From: Limnoperna fortunei
Taxonomy: Eukaryota > Mollusca > Bivalvia > Mytilida > Modiolidae
Direction of reading: 5' to 3'
Length of the DNA: 64,000 bases
NCBI GenBank assembly: GCA_944474755.1
Contig: OX104111.1
Span: 94,902,805 to 94,966,804 of the forward strand
The translations under genes and the position numbers were made by a program. Below, in pieces: positions 34,781-47,689 of this stretch. The notes under the pieces are model-generated. The model was not told the origin of the DNA and made no database searches. It saw only the letters and a list, made by a program, of their open reading frames with translations. Numbering within the stretch: the stretch's first letter is position 1; every line of letters begins with the position of its first letter.

Positions 34781-35233
34781 ATGGAAGCTTTAATTTTATT
34801 TAGATATTTTATTATCGTGCTCACAGTATACTCTACACACTGTGTGCCTATAGAAACACTGCAGTCAACGAAACCTGTAACGTCATCATCGCTATCAACA
34901 GCGGCTTCGATTAAACAGCAAGAAGTTGGAACAACCATGTTACCGGATAAGCAATCTACTGACAGACCAGCTTTAGTGACTTCTACGACACAACCCACTA
35001 CAACAGCGTGCAAAGCCGACGGATGCCAGTTTTTGCCGTGCCTTCATGACGGCGTTTGTAGAAAGACGGAGGGAGCTTTTTGTGAATGGCACTGTGAATG
35101 TCAACCTGGATGGACTGGGGTGCTTTGCAGTAAACGTTATATAGAACACGAAATGAATTATCCAGCGAAAGTTCTAATACAGTCTAAGTCACCGGAGAGT
35201 ATTTGGAATATGTTACTTAAGACTGTCGCTTGA
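34781..35233 (+). CDS. Small secreted 8-Cys EGF-like protein
   Basis: The start at 34781 was chosen over the longer frame at 34670. It lies just after a tttgtttag acceptor and opens with a clean signal peptide (MEALILFRYFIIVLTVYS), giving 150 residues. A Thr/Ser-rich linker (24-75) leads to one EGF-like module with cysteines at 77, 82, 87, 93, 101, 105, 107 and 116. The spacing is C-x4-C-x4-C-x5-C-x7-C-x3-C-x-C-x8-C, ending in the GWTGVLC turn typical of EGF domains. The spacing is nearly that of the 590-residue protein at 22276-24048, so the two are probably paralogues on the same strand. Here the loop between the first two cysteines is KADG instead of RGDY. A short C-terminal tail (about 34 residues) follows, without an anchor. 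The function is not recognised. Confidence 0.82.
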   Translation: MEALILFRYFIIVLTVYSTHCVPIETLQSTKPVTSSSLSTAASIKQQEVGTTMLPDKQSTDRPALVTSTTQPTTTACKADGCQFLPCLHDGVCRKTEGAFCEWHCECQPGWTGVLCSKRYIEHEMNYPAKVLIQSKSPESIWNMLLKTVA

Positions 35234-35651
35234 GCATTTAGAATCATCTTAAACCTATGAAATCCATAGCAAACATTCTACATTGTATTTGTAAAAGCAC
35301 ATCATCTTTATCTTATATCTATTTATAATTTATTAGTTCATGTAGATAATTTGTTATAATTCATTTAATTTATTTTACAATAGTTATTAATTAAAATTCT
35401 TTGAAAATTGATGTTTTGTGTTGGATAATTCTTGAACGATAATGACTTAATGGCGCATAAGGATAATGTCTTTCTACCCCAGTGCTCGCACTTGGGTGAT
35501 AACAAGAAATATCAGTGACCGTGCTTGACTTATAGTCATTGCGTTAATTCACAGACTCGTAGTTGCAAAAACATATTCAAATTCTTATGATTTTCTGTTT
35601 CCATATGTTTGAATGCTATAGCCGGATTTGGCATGATGTTTCGGAATTTTC

Positions 35652-35657
35652 AATAAA
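35652..35657 (+). terminator. Candidate polyadenylation signal of the second EGF gene
   Basis: aataaa lies about 420 bases downstream of the stop codon. Confidence 0.4.
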
Positions 35658-36475
35658 AAAGGTTTTAACATGGCTTTCTATGTTCGATTAAGATCCACGG
35701 ATGAGTCTTGAATAGAGGGATCGTGTGAACTTTTTATCTGTTCATTTATATTGAAAATAAAACTATTTACTGCAAGACAAATATCAAAGCAAACATACAC
35801 CACTTCCCAATAACAAATATTAGCTCGAAAATACAGGGATTGATATTTAATGAAGACAAACATACATACGCAACTGCTTTCCTTCCCTGCTTACTGCTGT
35901 TCTTGTTGAATTTTAAGTGTTTTTAATAAAATTATGAATTCCCCTATACAGTTGTTTATTTCAATTTCGTGAACACCTACGTCACAATTAGGGATGACTG
36001 TGGGATTTGTAAATAACGATCAAAATCGCTCGTTTTTAGCATGAATTACCGTCTGCGTGATTCTTTAAATTTACTGTCTTCATTATTCACAGATCAGAAA
36101 CTTTAAGTGAACACCTCTGACGTCAGTGGTTCATTGTTGTTTACTAAAAATTGTTCTTTGTTTTTGTAATGTGCAAATTTATGAAAGCTAAATATAATAA
36201 ATTTCCCATAAAAATGTACAACAATTTGTCTTTAGTAAAGGATTGTAGATCGCTTTGTAGAAGCATTCCCTGTAGTAGATAAAATGAACTTTTACAATTC
36301 AAGCATAACCTAAGCAGCGTTTTGATTCGATAATCTGAAATTAGTTGACTACCAGTTAGTACAAAAATCTACCGGTATATACTGAATAAAACACAGCAAC
36401 AGTAACATGCTCAAAACTGCAAGTAAATACAGCGTATTGATTAAAAAACAATGTCACTATGGAGAAAAGAGGTGC
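35658..36475. other. Gene-free stretch before the minisatellite
   Basis: No gene was recognised. From about 36355 isolated decayed minisatellite-like phrases (taccggtatatactgaataa) appear. Confidence 0.4.
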
Positions 36476-39400
36476 AACAACAAGTAAATACTGAGTAAAA
36501 CAAAGCCAACTACCAGTAAATACTGAGTAAAACAAAGCCAACTGCCAGTAAATACTGAATAAAACAAAGCCAACTGCCAGTAAATACTGAGAAAAACAAA
36601 ATCCACTGGCAGTAAATACTGAGTAAAACAACGCCAACTGCCAGTAAATACTGAGTAAAACAAAGCCAACTGTCAGTAAATACCGAGTAAAACGAAGCCA
36701 ACCGCCAGTACATACAGAGAAAAACAAAGCCAACTGCCAGTAAATACTGAGTAAAACAAAGCCAACTGCCAGTAAATACTGAGTCAAACAAAGCCAACTG
36801 CCAGTAAATACTGAGTAAAACAAAGCCAACTGTCAGTAAATACCGAGTAAAACAAAGCCAACTGTCAGTAAATACTGAGTAAAACAAAGCCAACTGCCAG
36901 TATTTACAGAGTAAAACAAAACCAACTGCCAGTAAATACTGAGTAAAACAAAGCCAACTGCCAGTAAATACTGAGTAAAACAAAGCCAACTGTCAGTAAT
37001 TACTGAGTAAAACAAAGCCAACTGCCAGTATTTACAGAGTAAAACAAAACCAACTGCCAGTAAATACTGAGTCAAACAAAGCCAACTGCCAGTAAATACT
37101 GAGTAAATCAAAGCCAACTGTCAGTAAATACCGAGTAAAACAAAGCCAACTGTCAGTAAATACTGAGTAAAACAAAGCCAACTGCCAGTATTTACAGAGT
37201 AAAACAAAACCAACTGCCAGTAAATACTGAGTAAAACAAAGCCAACTGCCAGTAAATACTGAGTAAAACAAAGCCAACTGTCAGTAAATACTGAGTAAAA
37301 CAAAGCTAACTGCCAGTATTTACAGAGTAAAACAAAACCAACTGCCAGTAAATACTGAGTAAAACAAAGCCAACTGTCAGTAAATACTGAGTAAAACAAA
37401 GCCAACTGCCAGTAAATACCGAGTAAAACAAAGCCAACTGTCAGTTAATACTGAGTAAAACAAAGCCAACTGCCAGTAAATACTGAGTAAAACAAAGCCA
37501 ACTGCCAGTAAATACCGAGTAAAACAAAGCCAACTGCCAGTAAATACTGAGTAAAACAAAGACAACTGCCAGTAAATACTGAGCTGAGTAAAACCAAGCC
37601 AACTGTCAGTAAATACTGAGTAAAACAAAGCCAACTGCCAGTAAATACTGAGTAAAACCAAGCCAACTGCCTGTAAATACTGAGTAAAACAAAGCCAACT
37701 GCCAGTAAATACTGTGTAAAACAAAGCCAACTGCCAGTAAATACTGAGTAAAATCAAGCCAACTGCCAGTAAATACTGAGTAAAACAAAACCAACTGCCA
37801 GTAAATACTGAGTAAAACAAAAAACAAAGCAAACTGCCAGTAAATACCGAGGAAAACAAAGCCAACTGCCAGTAAATGCCGAGTCAAACAAAGCCAACTG
37901 CCAGTAAATACCGAGTCAAACAAAGCCAACTGCCAGTAAATACTGAGTAAAACTAAGCCAACTGCCAGTAAATACCGAGTAAAACAATGCCAACTGTCAG
38001 TAAATACTGAGTAAAACAAAGCCAACTGCCTGTAAATACTAAGTAAAACAAAAAACAAAGCCAATAGCCAGTAAATACTGAGTAAAACAAAAAACAAAGC
38101 CAACTGTCAGTAAATACTGATTAAAACAAAGCCAACTGTCAGTAAATACTGATTAAAACAAAGCCAACTGTCAGTAAATACTGAGTAAAACAAAGCCAAC
38201 TATCAGTAAATACTAAGTAAAACAAAAAACAAAGCTAATTGCCAGTAAATACTGAGTAAAACAAAAAACAAAGCCAACTGCCAGTAAATACTGAGTAAAA
38301 CAAAAACAAAGCCAACTGCCAGTAAATAATGAGTAAAACAAAGCCAACTGCCAGTAAATACCGAGTAAAACAAAGCCAACTGCCAGTAAATACTGAGTAA
38401 AACAAAGCCAACTGCCAGTAAATACTGAGTAAAACTAAGCCAACTGTCAGTAAATACTGAGTAAAACCAAGCCAACTGCCAGTAAATACTGAGTAAAACA
38501 AAGCCAACTGCCAGTAAATACTGAGTACAACAAAGCCAACTGCCAGTAAATACTGAGTAAAACCAAGCCAACTGCCAGTAAATACTGAGTAAAACAAAAC
38601 CAACTGCCAGTAAATACTGAGTAAAACAAAAAACAAAGCCAACTGCCAGTAAATACCGAGGAAAACAAAGCCAACTGCCAGTAAATGCCGAGTCAAACAA
38701 AGCCAACTGCCAGTAAATACCGAGTCAAACCAAACCAACTGCCAGTAAATACTGAGTAAAACAAAAAACAAAGCCAACTGCCAGTAAATACCGAGGAAAA
38801 CAAAGCCAACTGCCAGTAAATGCCGAGTCAAAGCCAACTGCCAGTAAATACCGAGTCAAACAAAGCCAACTGCCAGTAAATACTGAGTAAAACCAAGCCA
38901 ACTGCCAGTAAATACTGAGTAAAACTAAGCCAACTGCCAGTAAATACCGAGTAAAACAAAGCCAACTGTCAGTAAATACTGAGTAAAACAAAGCCAACTG
39001 CCAGTAAATACTAAGTAAAACAAAAAACAAAGCCAATTGCCAGTAAATACTGAGTAAAACAAAAAACAAAGCCAACTGCCAGTAAATACTGAGTAAAACA
39101 AAAAACAAAGCCAACTGCCAGTAAATACTGAGTAAAAGAAAGCCAACTGCCAGTAAATACCGAGTAAAACAAAGCCAACTGTCAGTAAATACTGAGTAAA
39201 ACAAAGCCAACTGCCAGTAAATACTAAGTAAAACAAAAAACAAAGCCAATTGCCAGTAAATACTGAGTAAAACAAAAAACAAAGCCAACTGCCAGTAAAT
39301 ACTGAGTAAAAGAAAGCCAACTGCCAGTAAATACCGAGTAAAACAAAGCCAACTGTCAGTAAATACTGAGTAAAACAAAGCCAACTGCCAGTAAATACTA

Positions 39401-41140
39401 AGTAAAACAAAAAACAAAGCCAATTGCCAGTAAATACTGAGTAAAACAAAAAACAAAGCCAACTGCCAGTAAATACTGAGTAAAACAAAAAACAAAGCCA
39501 ACTGCCAGTAAATACTGAGTAAAACAAAGCCAACTGCCAGTAAATACTGAGTAAAACAAAGCCAACTGCCAGTAAATACTGAGTAAAACAAAGCCAACTG
39601 CCAGTAAATACTAAGTAAAACAAAGCCAACTGTCAGTAAATACCGAGTAAAACAAAGCCAACTGTCAGTAAATACTGAGTAAAACAAAGCCAACTGCCAG
39701 TAAATGCCGAGTAAAACAAAGCCAACTGTCAGTTAATACTGAGTAAAACAAAGCCAACTGCCAGTAAATACTGAGTAAATCAAAGTCAACTGCCAGTAAA
39801 TACCGAGTAAAACAAAACCAACTGCCAGTAAATACTGAGTAAAACAAAGCCAACTGCCAGTAAATACTGAGTAAAACCAAACCAACTGTAAGTAAATACT
39901 AAGTAAAACAAAGCCAACTGCCAGTAAATACTGAGTAAAACCAAGCCAACTGCCAGTAAATACTGAGTACAACAAAGCCAACTGCCAGTAAATACTGAGT
40001 AAAACCAAGCCAACTGCCAGTAAATACTGAGTAAAACAAAACCAACTGCCAGTAAATACTGAGTAAAACAAAAAACAAAGCCAACTGCCAGTAAATACCG
40101 AGGAAAACAAAGCCAACTGCCAGTAAATGCCGAGTCAAACAAAGCCAACTGCCAGTAAATACCGAGGAAAACAAAGCCAACTGCCAGTAAATGCCGAGTC
40201 AAACAAAGCCAACTGCCAGTAAATACCGAGTCAAACAAAGCCAACTGCCAGTAAATACTGAGTAAAACCAAACCAACTGCCAGTAAATACTGAGTAAAAC
40301 CAAGCCAACTGCCAGTAAGTACTGAGTAAAACAAAAACCAAGCCAACTGCCAGTAAATACTGAGTAAAACTAAGCCAACTGCCAGTAAATACTGAGTAAA
40401 ACCAAACCAACTGTAAGTAAATACTAAGTAAAACAAAGCCAACTGCCAGTAAATACTGAGTAAAACCAAGCCAACTGCCAGTAAATACTGAGTACAACAA
40501 AGCCAACTGCCAGTAAATACTGAGTAAAACCAAGCCAACTGCCAGTAAATACTGAGTAAAACAAAACCAACTGCCAGTAAATACTGAGTAAAACAAAAAA
40601 CAAAGCCAACTGCCAGTAAATACCGAGGAAAACAAAGCTAACTGCCAGTAAATGCCGAGTCAAACAAAGCCAACTGCCAGTAAATACCGAGGAAAACAAA
40701 GCCAACTGCCAGTAAATGCCGAGTCAAACAAAGCCAACTGCCAGTAAATACCGAGTCAAACAAAGCCAACTGCCAGTAAATACTGAGTAAAACCAAACCA
40801 ACTGCCAGTAAATACTGAGTAAAACCAAGCCAACTGCCAGTAAGTACTGAGTAAAACAAAAACCAAGCCAACTGCCAGTAAATACTGAGTAAAACTAAGC
40901 CAACTGCCAGTAAATACTGAGTAAAACTAAGCCAACTGCCAGTAAATACCGAGTAAAACAAAGCCAACTGTCAGTAAATACTGAGTAAAACAAAGCCAAC
41001 TGCCAGTAAATACTGAGTAAAACAAAAAACAACGCCAACTGCCAGTAAATACAGAGTAAAACAAAAAACAAAGCCAACTGCCAGTAAATACTGAGTAAAA
41101 CTAAAAACAAAGCCAACTGCCAGTAAATACTGAATAAAAC
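36476..41140. repeat. 32-bp minisatellite, roughly 140 copies
   Basis: The unit is gccaactgccagtaaatact plus gagtaaaacaaa, with a 32-base period. Common variants change gcc to gtc, tactga to taccga, and insert about 7 bases (aaaaaca) to make 39-base units. Blocks of several variants are themselves duplicated: 39886-40410 is repeated at 40411 onward, 525 bases apart. Three related blocks carrying tactaagtaaaac start near 39011, 39224 and 39398. The minus strand of the unit has no stop in any frame, which creates long hydrophobic pseudo-proteins; these are not genes. Confidence 0.97.
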
Positions 41141-43285
41141 CTCAACACCCCTACAGAAAATACTGATCAATAATAACAAACCACCAGTAAAAACAACATG
41201 CTACCAATAACAAATGAGCAAAACACACAACTACTATTTACTGAATAAAAAACAGCAAACTACCAGAAAATGCTGATATAAACAGTGAAATAACAATAAA
41301 AACTGTGTAAAACGCATCAAAATATTAATAAATACTGAATAAAAACCACAGCAAACTACCAATAAATACTGAATGAAAACACACAGCAAACTACCAATAA
41401 ATACTGAATGAAAACACACACCAAACTACCAATAAATACTGAATGAAAACACACACCAAACTACCAATAAATACTGAATGAAAACACGCAGCAAACTACC
41501 AATAAATACTGAATGAAAACACGCAGCAAACTACCAGTAAATACTGAATGAAAACACACAGCAAACTACCAATAAATACCAAATGAAAACACACAGCAAA
41601 CTACCAGTAAATACTGAATGAAAACACACACCAAACTACCAATAAATACCAAATGAAAACACACAGCAAACTACCAATAAATACTGAATGAAAACACGCA
41701 GCAAACTACCAGTAAATACTGAATGAAAACACGCAGCAAACTACCAATAAATACTGAATGAAAACACACAGCAAACTACCAATAAATACTGAATGAAAAC
41801 ACACACCAAACAACCAATAAATACTGAATGAAAACACGCAGCAAACTACCAATAATTACTGAATGAAAACACACACCAAACTACCAATAAATACTGAATG
41901 AAAACACACAGCAAACTACCAGTAAATACTGAATGAAAACACACAGCAAACTACCAATAAATACTGAATGAAAACACACAGCAAACTACCAATAAATACT
42001 GAATGAAAACACACACCAAACTACCAATTAATACTGAATGAAAACACACAGCAAACTACCAATAAATACTGAATAAAAACACACAGCAAACTACCAGTAA
42101 ATACTGAATGAAAACACACAGCAAACTACCAATAAATACTGAATGAAAACACGCAGCAAACTACCAATAAATACTGAATGAAAACACACAGCAAACTACC
42201 AGTAAATACTGAATATAAACACATCAAAACACCAGTCAATCCTGATTAAAACCACATCAAACTACCAATAAATATTGAATAAAAACCACCTCAATCAACC
42301 AATTAATTTTAAATAAAAACTACATTAAACTACCTGTAAATACTGAATAACAACACATCAAACTACCAGTAAATACTGAAAAAAAAATCAAACTACCAAT
42401 AAATACTAAATGAAGACACAGCAAACTACCAGTAAATACTGAAAAAAACCATCAAACTACCAAAATATACTGCATAAAAACACAGCAAACTACCAATAAA
42501 TACTGACTGAAAACACATCAAACTACAAGTAAATACTGAATAAAATACATCAAACTAGCATGAAAATACTGCATAAAAATACATCAAACAACTAGTAAAT
42601 ACTAAATAAAAACATACCAAACTACCAGTTAATGCTGCATAAAACACACGAAACTATCAGTAAATACTACATAACAACACATAAATCTACCAATAAATAC
42701 TAAATAAAAACACATCAAACTACCAGTAAATTCTTAATTAAAAAAACACATCAAACTACCAATAAATACAGCATACAAACACATCAAACTATCAGTAAAT
42801 ACAACATTAAAACCACATAAATCTACAAATAAATACTAAATAAAATACATCAAACTACCAGTAAATACTTAATAAAAGCACATCAAACTACCAGTAAATA
42901 ATGAATAAAAGCACATCAAACTACCAGTAAATACTGAATTAAAAAAAAACACTTCAAACTACCAGTAATTACTGAATAAAAGACACATCAATCTACCTAT
43001 AAATACTGCATAAAAAACTGCAATTTACCAATTTACCATCAAAGTAAATAATGAATGAAAACACAGCACACTACCAGTAAATACTCAATTAAAACATATC
43101 AAACTACTAATAAATACTAAATGAAAACACACCAAACTACCAGTAAATACTGAATGAAAACACACAGCAAACTACCAATAAATACTGAATGAAACAGCAA
43201 ATTACCAGTAAATACTAAATAAATAAAAACACATCAAATTACCAGTAAATACTAACAAACAACATAACAAACTATCAGTAAATAC
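41141..43285. repeat. Related 35-bp minisatellite, decaying to the right
   Basis: The unit aaactaccaataaatactg plus aatgaaaacacacagc has a 35-base period, is fairly uniform from about 41340 to 42220, and becomes irregular to 43285. It shares the ctRcc-aRtaaatactgaRt backbone with the 32-bp array, so the two are one family. The junction (41135-41340) is degenerate. Confidence 0.95.
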
Positions 43286-43726
43286 TTCAATAATTCATGG
43301 TGGATCATCATAATTAATGACACTTGTACTTAACAGCAGTAATTTTATAATTAAACTGTTGTCTTGAATTTTTTTTTAATTTTTCGGTATTATTTTGTGA
43401 GGTATAGAATCGTTATGGTATATAATTTATGTAATATATTTCTTCTAAAGAAAGCTCGCATTAACCTTATCGTGACGATGGTAAAGATAAGATGCGTCAT
43501 CATCAAGTTTAGGACTAGTACGAAAAAAATATACTCGATGTTTAGATAATAATCTTCCTTGCATAATAAAATTTCCAGTATATAGTATCAGTTCGTAATG
43601 AAGGCTTTTTATGATATCTGATAACATTTCTATAACATGTTAGTATGTGCATATTTTAACAAGTGCAAATTGTGACAGCTGGTTTCCTTATTGTGGTGAA
43701 GGTTGAAGAGGAAACCAGTGTCACGT
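43286..43726. other. Gene-free stretch
   Basis: AT-rich sequence between the minisatellite and the LINE 3' end; nothing was recognised. Confidence 0.4.
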
Positions 43727-45024
43727 AGATGACATAGACATAGACATAGAAACTTTATTTGAAGTCGGGTTATAAATACAAGCAACATAAGCTCTGTAGA
43801 GCTTTTAACCGACAAACAATAACAACATACATGATACAACAATACATATTAATCACACTTAGACACATAAAACATACTATTATATAAAACTATGTTAGCA
43901 TGTAAGAAAGTACAGAACACAGTACATATAACACACAAAGAGACACATAAAACCTACTCGATATATATAAAACTAAGCTTGCATGTAATAAAGCACAATT
44001 AAAAGACCAGACATGCATAAGCAATAGGTACATGTAAGACATGCATTAGCACTAAGCACAACACTTACAAAGAAAACAGGAATAAAACATAAAATCCAGA
44101 ACAGAGTTAGAATATAAAAAGCACAATTATTTGGAATTAAAATCTATATGTAAAGATATGCATAGGCACTAGGACATACACAAGCCTAAAAATTGAAGCA
44201 CAGTACATAAAAAAACTCTGAAGTACAGCACATAAGCACAAAAAATACATGAATCATAAAAAACATAAAAGTAACGAGCCAAATATAAATAGGAAATACA
44301 GGATTAAGATCTGCAGGAGCCACATCTGCAAGAGTTGCCATTCCAGTTATTAATCAGGCTCTTGAACTGGTTAATGTTTGTCTGTAAACGTATTTCATTT
44401 GGCAACTCATTCCAGAGTGTGGCTCCAGCATACCTTACTGAGTGAAGTCCACATCCTGTAGTCCTTACCTGAGGTATCTCAACCAGATTGTCCTTTCTAA
44501 AAGAATAATGAGATTGTTTTAAAGTAATAACATCATGTAGGTATACAGGTGACTTTTTATGTATAATTTTAAAAACTTCTAATGCCATTGTTCGTAAACG
44601 TCTTATTTTAAGGGTAGGTAAGCCTGATTTTAATAAAAGTTCCTCATAATTACAGTCGCATTGTTCATAGATAAAGCGCAAGGCACGTTCTTGTATTTTT
44701 TCCATCTTTTTTGTATTATTTTCCCCACAGAAATGCCAAACAACCGGACAGTAATTAAAATTGGACATAATAATAAATTGTTAACCTTCCCAATTTTGAT
44801 AAATATTTTCCAATGCGTTTTAATACGTTTAACTGCCTTGATGCCTTTTTACAAATATTTGAAATATGGGTATCAAACTTTAATTGATAGTCGATTGTCA
44901 CACCCAGGAGAGTAACTTCATCCTCACATGAAATTTCATTCCCATCCAAATTGAATTTTAGACCCCTAGATTTAGTTTTTTCCCATGATGTTAATGGTGC
45001 TCTCGGTTCTATATCTATATACAT
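43727..45024 (-). pseudogene. 5'-truncated LINE, reverse transcriptase C-terminus and 3' UTR
   Basis: On the minus strand, 45024-44755 encodes a thumb-like segment (LLGVTIDYQLKFDTHISNIC, KKASRQLNVLKRIGKYL). A one-base-type frameshift near 44765 leads to 44768-44304 (MSNFNYCPVVWHFCG, KIQERALRFIYEQC, TLWNELPNEIRLQTNI), the usual C-terminal end of CR1/Jockey-like LINE proteins. A ~570-base 3' UTR follows and ends at 43727 in a (ctatgt)n tail. The catalytic core is missing, as expected for 5' truncation during target-primed integration. The coding pieces are otherwise well preserved. Confidence 0.85.
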
Positions 45025-45289
45025 TTATATAGAGTTTTATTTGATATACCAGTATCCAATTTATAATAATACAACACAATAAACATGAACATGTTATTAA
45101 AACGTTACTTTAATACGTTGGTTTAACAACTTACAAGAATTCAACAAGTACTTGTTTAGAATAACGCATATCGTAAGAATGCAATAATATGTACATAATC
45201 ACATTATTTTCTTTCCATAAACTATTCTACTTGTTTTGGTTGCAATAATTTACAAGAAAACTGTTTTAGTAACCTGCTTAACCAGGATT
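45025..45289. other. Short gene-free stretch
   Basis: AT-rich; nothing recognised. Confidence 0.35.
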
Positions 45290-45460
45290 TCTGGGTACTA
45301 AAAAGAGTTACCATAGTTCAACCCACAGATCCCAACGCGTTCCCAGGTGGCGGATAGGGGAGACTCTCTCGTTCTATGGGTTTTTCAGATTATTGTATGT
45401 CTGTGTAAATTGTTTAGATAGTGCCACGTCACACGCACGATAGAAACCCTGTTTTAGATT
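45290..45460. repeat. Interspersed repeat shared with 11562-11770
   Basis: The block cccaacgcgttcccaggtgg, then gataggggagactctctcg, aligns with the block near 11580. The following tgtgtaaattgtttagatag aligns with tgtgaaatgtctttggaaag. The class is unknown. Confidence 0.5.
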
Positions 45461-45654
45461 TCGCAAAAGATTAGGCACATTGTACAATGGGCCTTTATCT
45501 GTTCTTAAACAAAAAGAATTTTGTAGTGACACTCAACATTATCTTCCAATTCCGACTGGCACAACGAATTTCAAGTATTTATTTATTTGTTCTCGTCATA
45601 AATATCGCAGACTTTAAGTAACGGTTCAGTCAATCATGTGACCTAGTTGCCAAC

Positions 45655-45749
45655 CATGTACTCCGGCTCCCCCTTACCCCAATAAAAACCTGGTGCCATG
45701 GCATAGCTAAAATTCTAAGATTAACGTAAAACAACGTTAAACAAACAAG
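45655..45749 (+). mobile_element. SINE 3' fragment
   Basis: gtactccggctcccccttac, caataaaaacctggtgccat and a gttaaacaaacaag tail match the 3' core of the SINE at 8887. The head is missing. Confidence 0.78.
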
Positions 45750-46061
45750 AATTTAAAAGATCAAACATATAATGTACAATATTTATTCGTACTTAAGTGT
45801 ATTAGTTGTGGTTTTGTTCACCTTAGTTCTCATAGGTCGTTACGTACAAAGCTATTGGCCTTGCTTGTTTGTTCCGTGTTGTATATTGTTCTTGCGTTTT
45901 TCAACTTTTTAACCAGAACTCAATTATTACTCTTGCGTGGGATTATTCTAAAATTGCGCAGTTAACAAAGCCCAGGAAGAATGTAAACAAAAGAAGTTCA
46001 ATAAAAAAACTAAATCTGTTAAGAAGTATTTTTATATTAGAGAGTAGGGGCTGTGTTCGCT

Positions 46062-46315
46062 TTGTTTGTTTGTTTGTTTGATGGTGTTTAGCGCCACTTT
46101 CAGCTAAATTTTTCAGCTATATCATGGTGTCCAGTTTTTATTCGGGGAGGAAGCCGGAGTACCCAGAGAAAACCCCCGACCTGCGGTAGGAAAACCGGCA
46201 ATTAGAGTCGAGTACACTCTGCTTGTAGTGAGAATCGAACCAGCAATCTCAGTGTTGACAGACCACGTGATTAATTGTAGACGAACTACCTTAACCACTC
46301 GGCCACCGCGGCCCC
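46062..46315 (-). mobile_element. Full-length tRNA-derived SINE, inverted
   Basis: Read on minus it has the head gcggtggccgagtggttaag, a B box (gctggttcgattctcac), the core and the (caaa)n tail. Few differences from the copies at 8887 and 58812. Confidence 0.9.
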
Positions 46316-47689
46316 TGTTAGCTTTGAAAGGAATAACTCATTAACGAATGGAAAGTAGTACTTAACCATGATAATAAGTTGTGTAGTTTTATTGTGAACC
46401 AACAATATGTACCGAACGATCATTTTTAAAATTATTGACTTTTCATAATTTTTTTTATTACATTTTATAACAAAACTCGCGTATGTACATTTTAAGGAAT
46501 AACCCGTTTCTTGTTTTCGCTAGTATGTTTGCAATGGGTTTGAGCTGCAGTAGTAGCCTGCTGCACGGACAATAAATAATTTATAAAGAGAATCATTTTT
46601 CTGTATCCACAGAATGTTAAATTTCATTTTGTTTCTGAACGTTTACATACCGGGTCTGAACTCGGTTTATGACCAGTACAAACATACGCGTTGGGGTGCT
46701 GTATTGTAACCACTCAGCTTTGAAAAAATAATTGTTCATTTTTCACTCTCAAAAATATGTACATGCATCTCAACTCTTTATAATATTTTGAATTCATGCA
46801 AAATGACAAAATTGGTCATCGTTGTTTGTTTGAAATAATATGGATAAAAAAATGAAATGCTTTATCAGTAGGATTTTGTGTATATTCTGATAATCTGATT
46901 CTTGCATGAAAATTGTTCACTGAAAGTTAACATTTTTTGATTGATCTAGGAAAGTGTTCTATATTCTAAATGAAATTTATGGTACTGTGGTGACAAAAGA
47001 CTGGTACTTGACATATATATAAACCTGTTATTTATTTGTAGGTTATATATGAAAATCTAGCTTTGTGTTATCCTATTCCTATATAGACAATGCAATTACA
47101 CAGTGCTGTAAGAGACCATTCAAGACCACGTGTTGGTGTCGGGAAGGTGTTGTTTTAGGAAAATGTCAATGTTTACTTATATTCGGTGATTGTCACCAAT
47201 TAGGAATGTCTGGGATTAAATGAAAAGGTCAAAATCAACCAGTGTTATATATTTTGCTTGAACCGATATCTGTAATAACATTCCTTGTGAATTTTAAACA
47301 ATACAGCGTCATTGGTAAGGCGTCGTTGTTGAGCAAAGTGGTCACTCCCGCTATATAAAGTAATACCGGTGATATTTACCTGTCCTATAAAATGACTTAT
47401 GTCATGTTAAAGTAAATTGACTATGAAATATAGAAAAAAAATTGTTAACAGCAACAATATTTTAGTTTTTTTTTCCCCACATTTTAGTGATGCAGAAATT
47501 ATTGCATTTTTGTTGGGTAATACCTGGAACGAAGGCAAAAATCGCCTACAACCTAAGAACTGTGTTGATAAAGAATTGACTTAGCACTGTACAATTGTTT
47601 AACATGTAGCATTTACATGAAGTGAAATCAAACTGATTAAATCTTAGTCAGAAAAAAAAGAAAAGGTTGCTCGTCCACAGACTTTGCGA
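46316..47689. other. Gene-free region
   Basis: About 1.4 kb of AT-rich DNA without recognisable exons or repeats. Confidence 0.4.

Noticed and set aside
36356..41179. Many long minus-strand frames (up to 322 codons) of hydrophobic repeated sequence
   Set aside because: They are translations of the 32-bp minisatellite, whose unit lacks stops on the minus strand in every frame; no signal of coding selection and frames overlap each other.
36476..43285. CRISPR-like regular repeats
   Set aside because: Units are contiguous without unique spacers and the genome is eukaryotic; this is a minisatellite.
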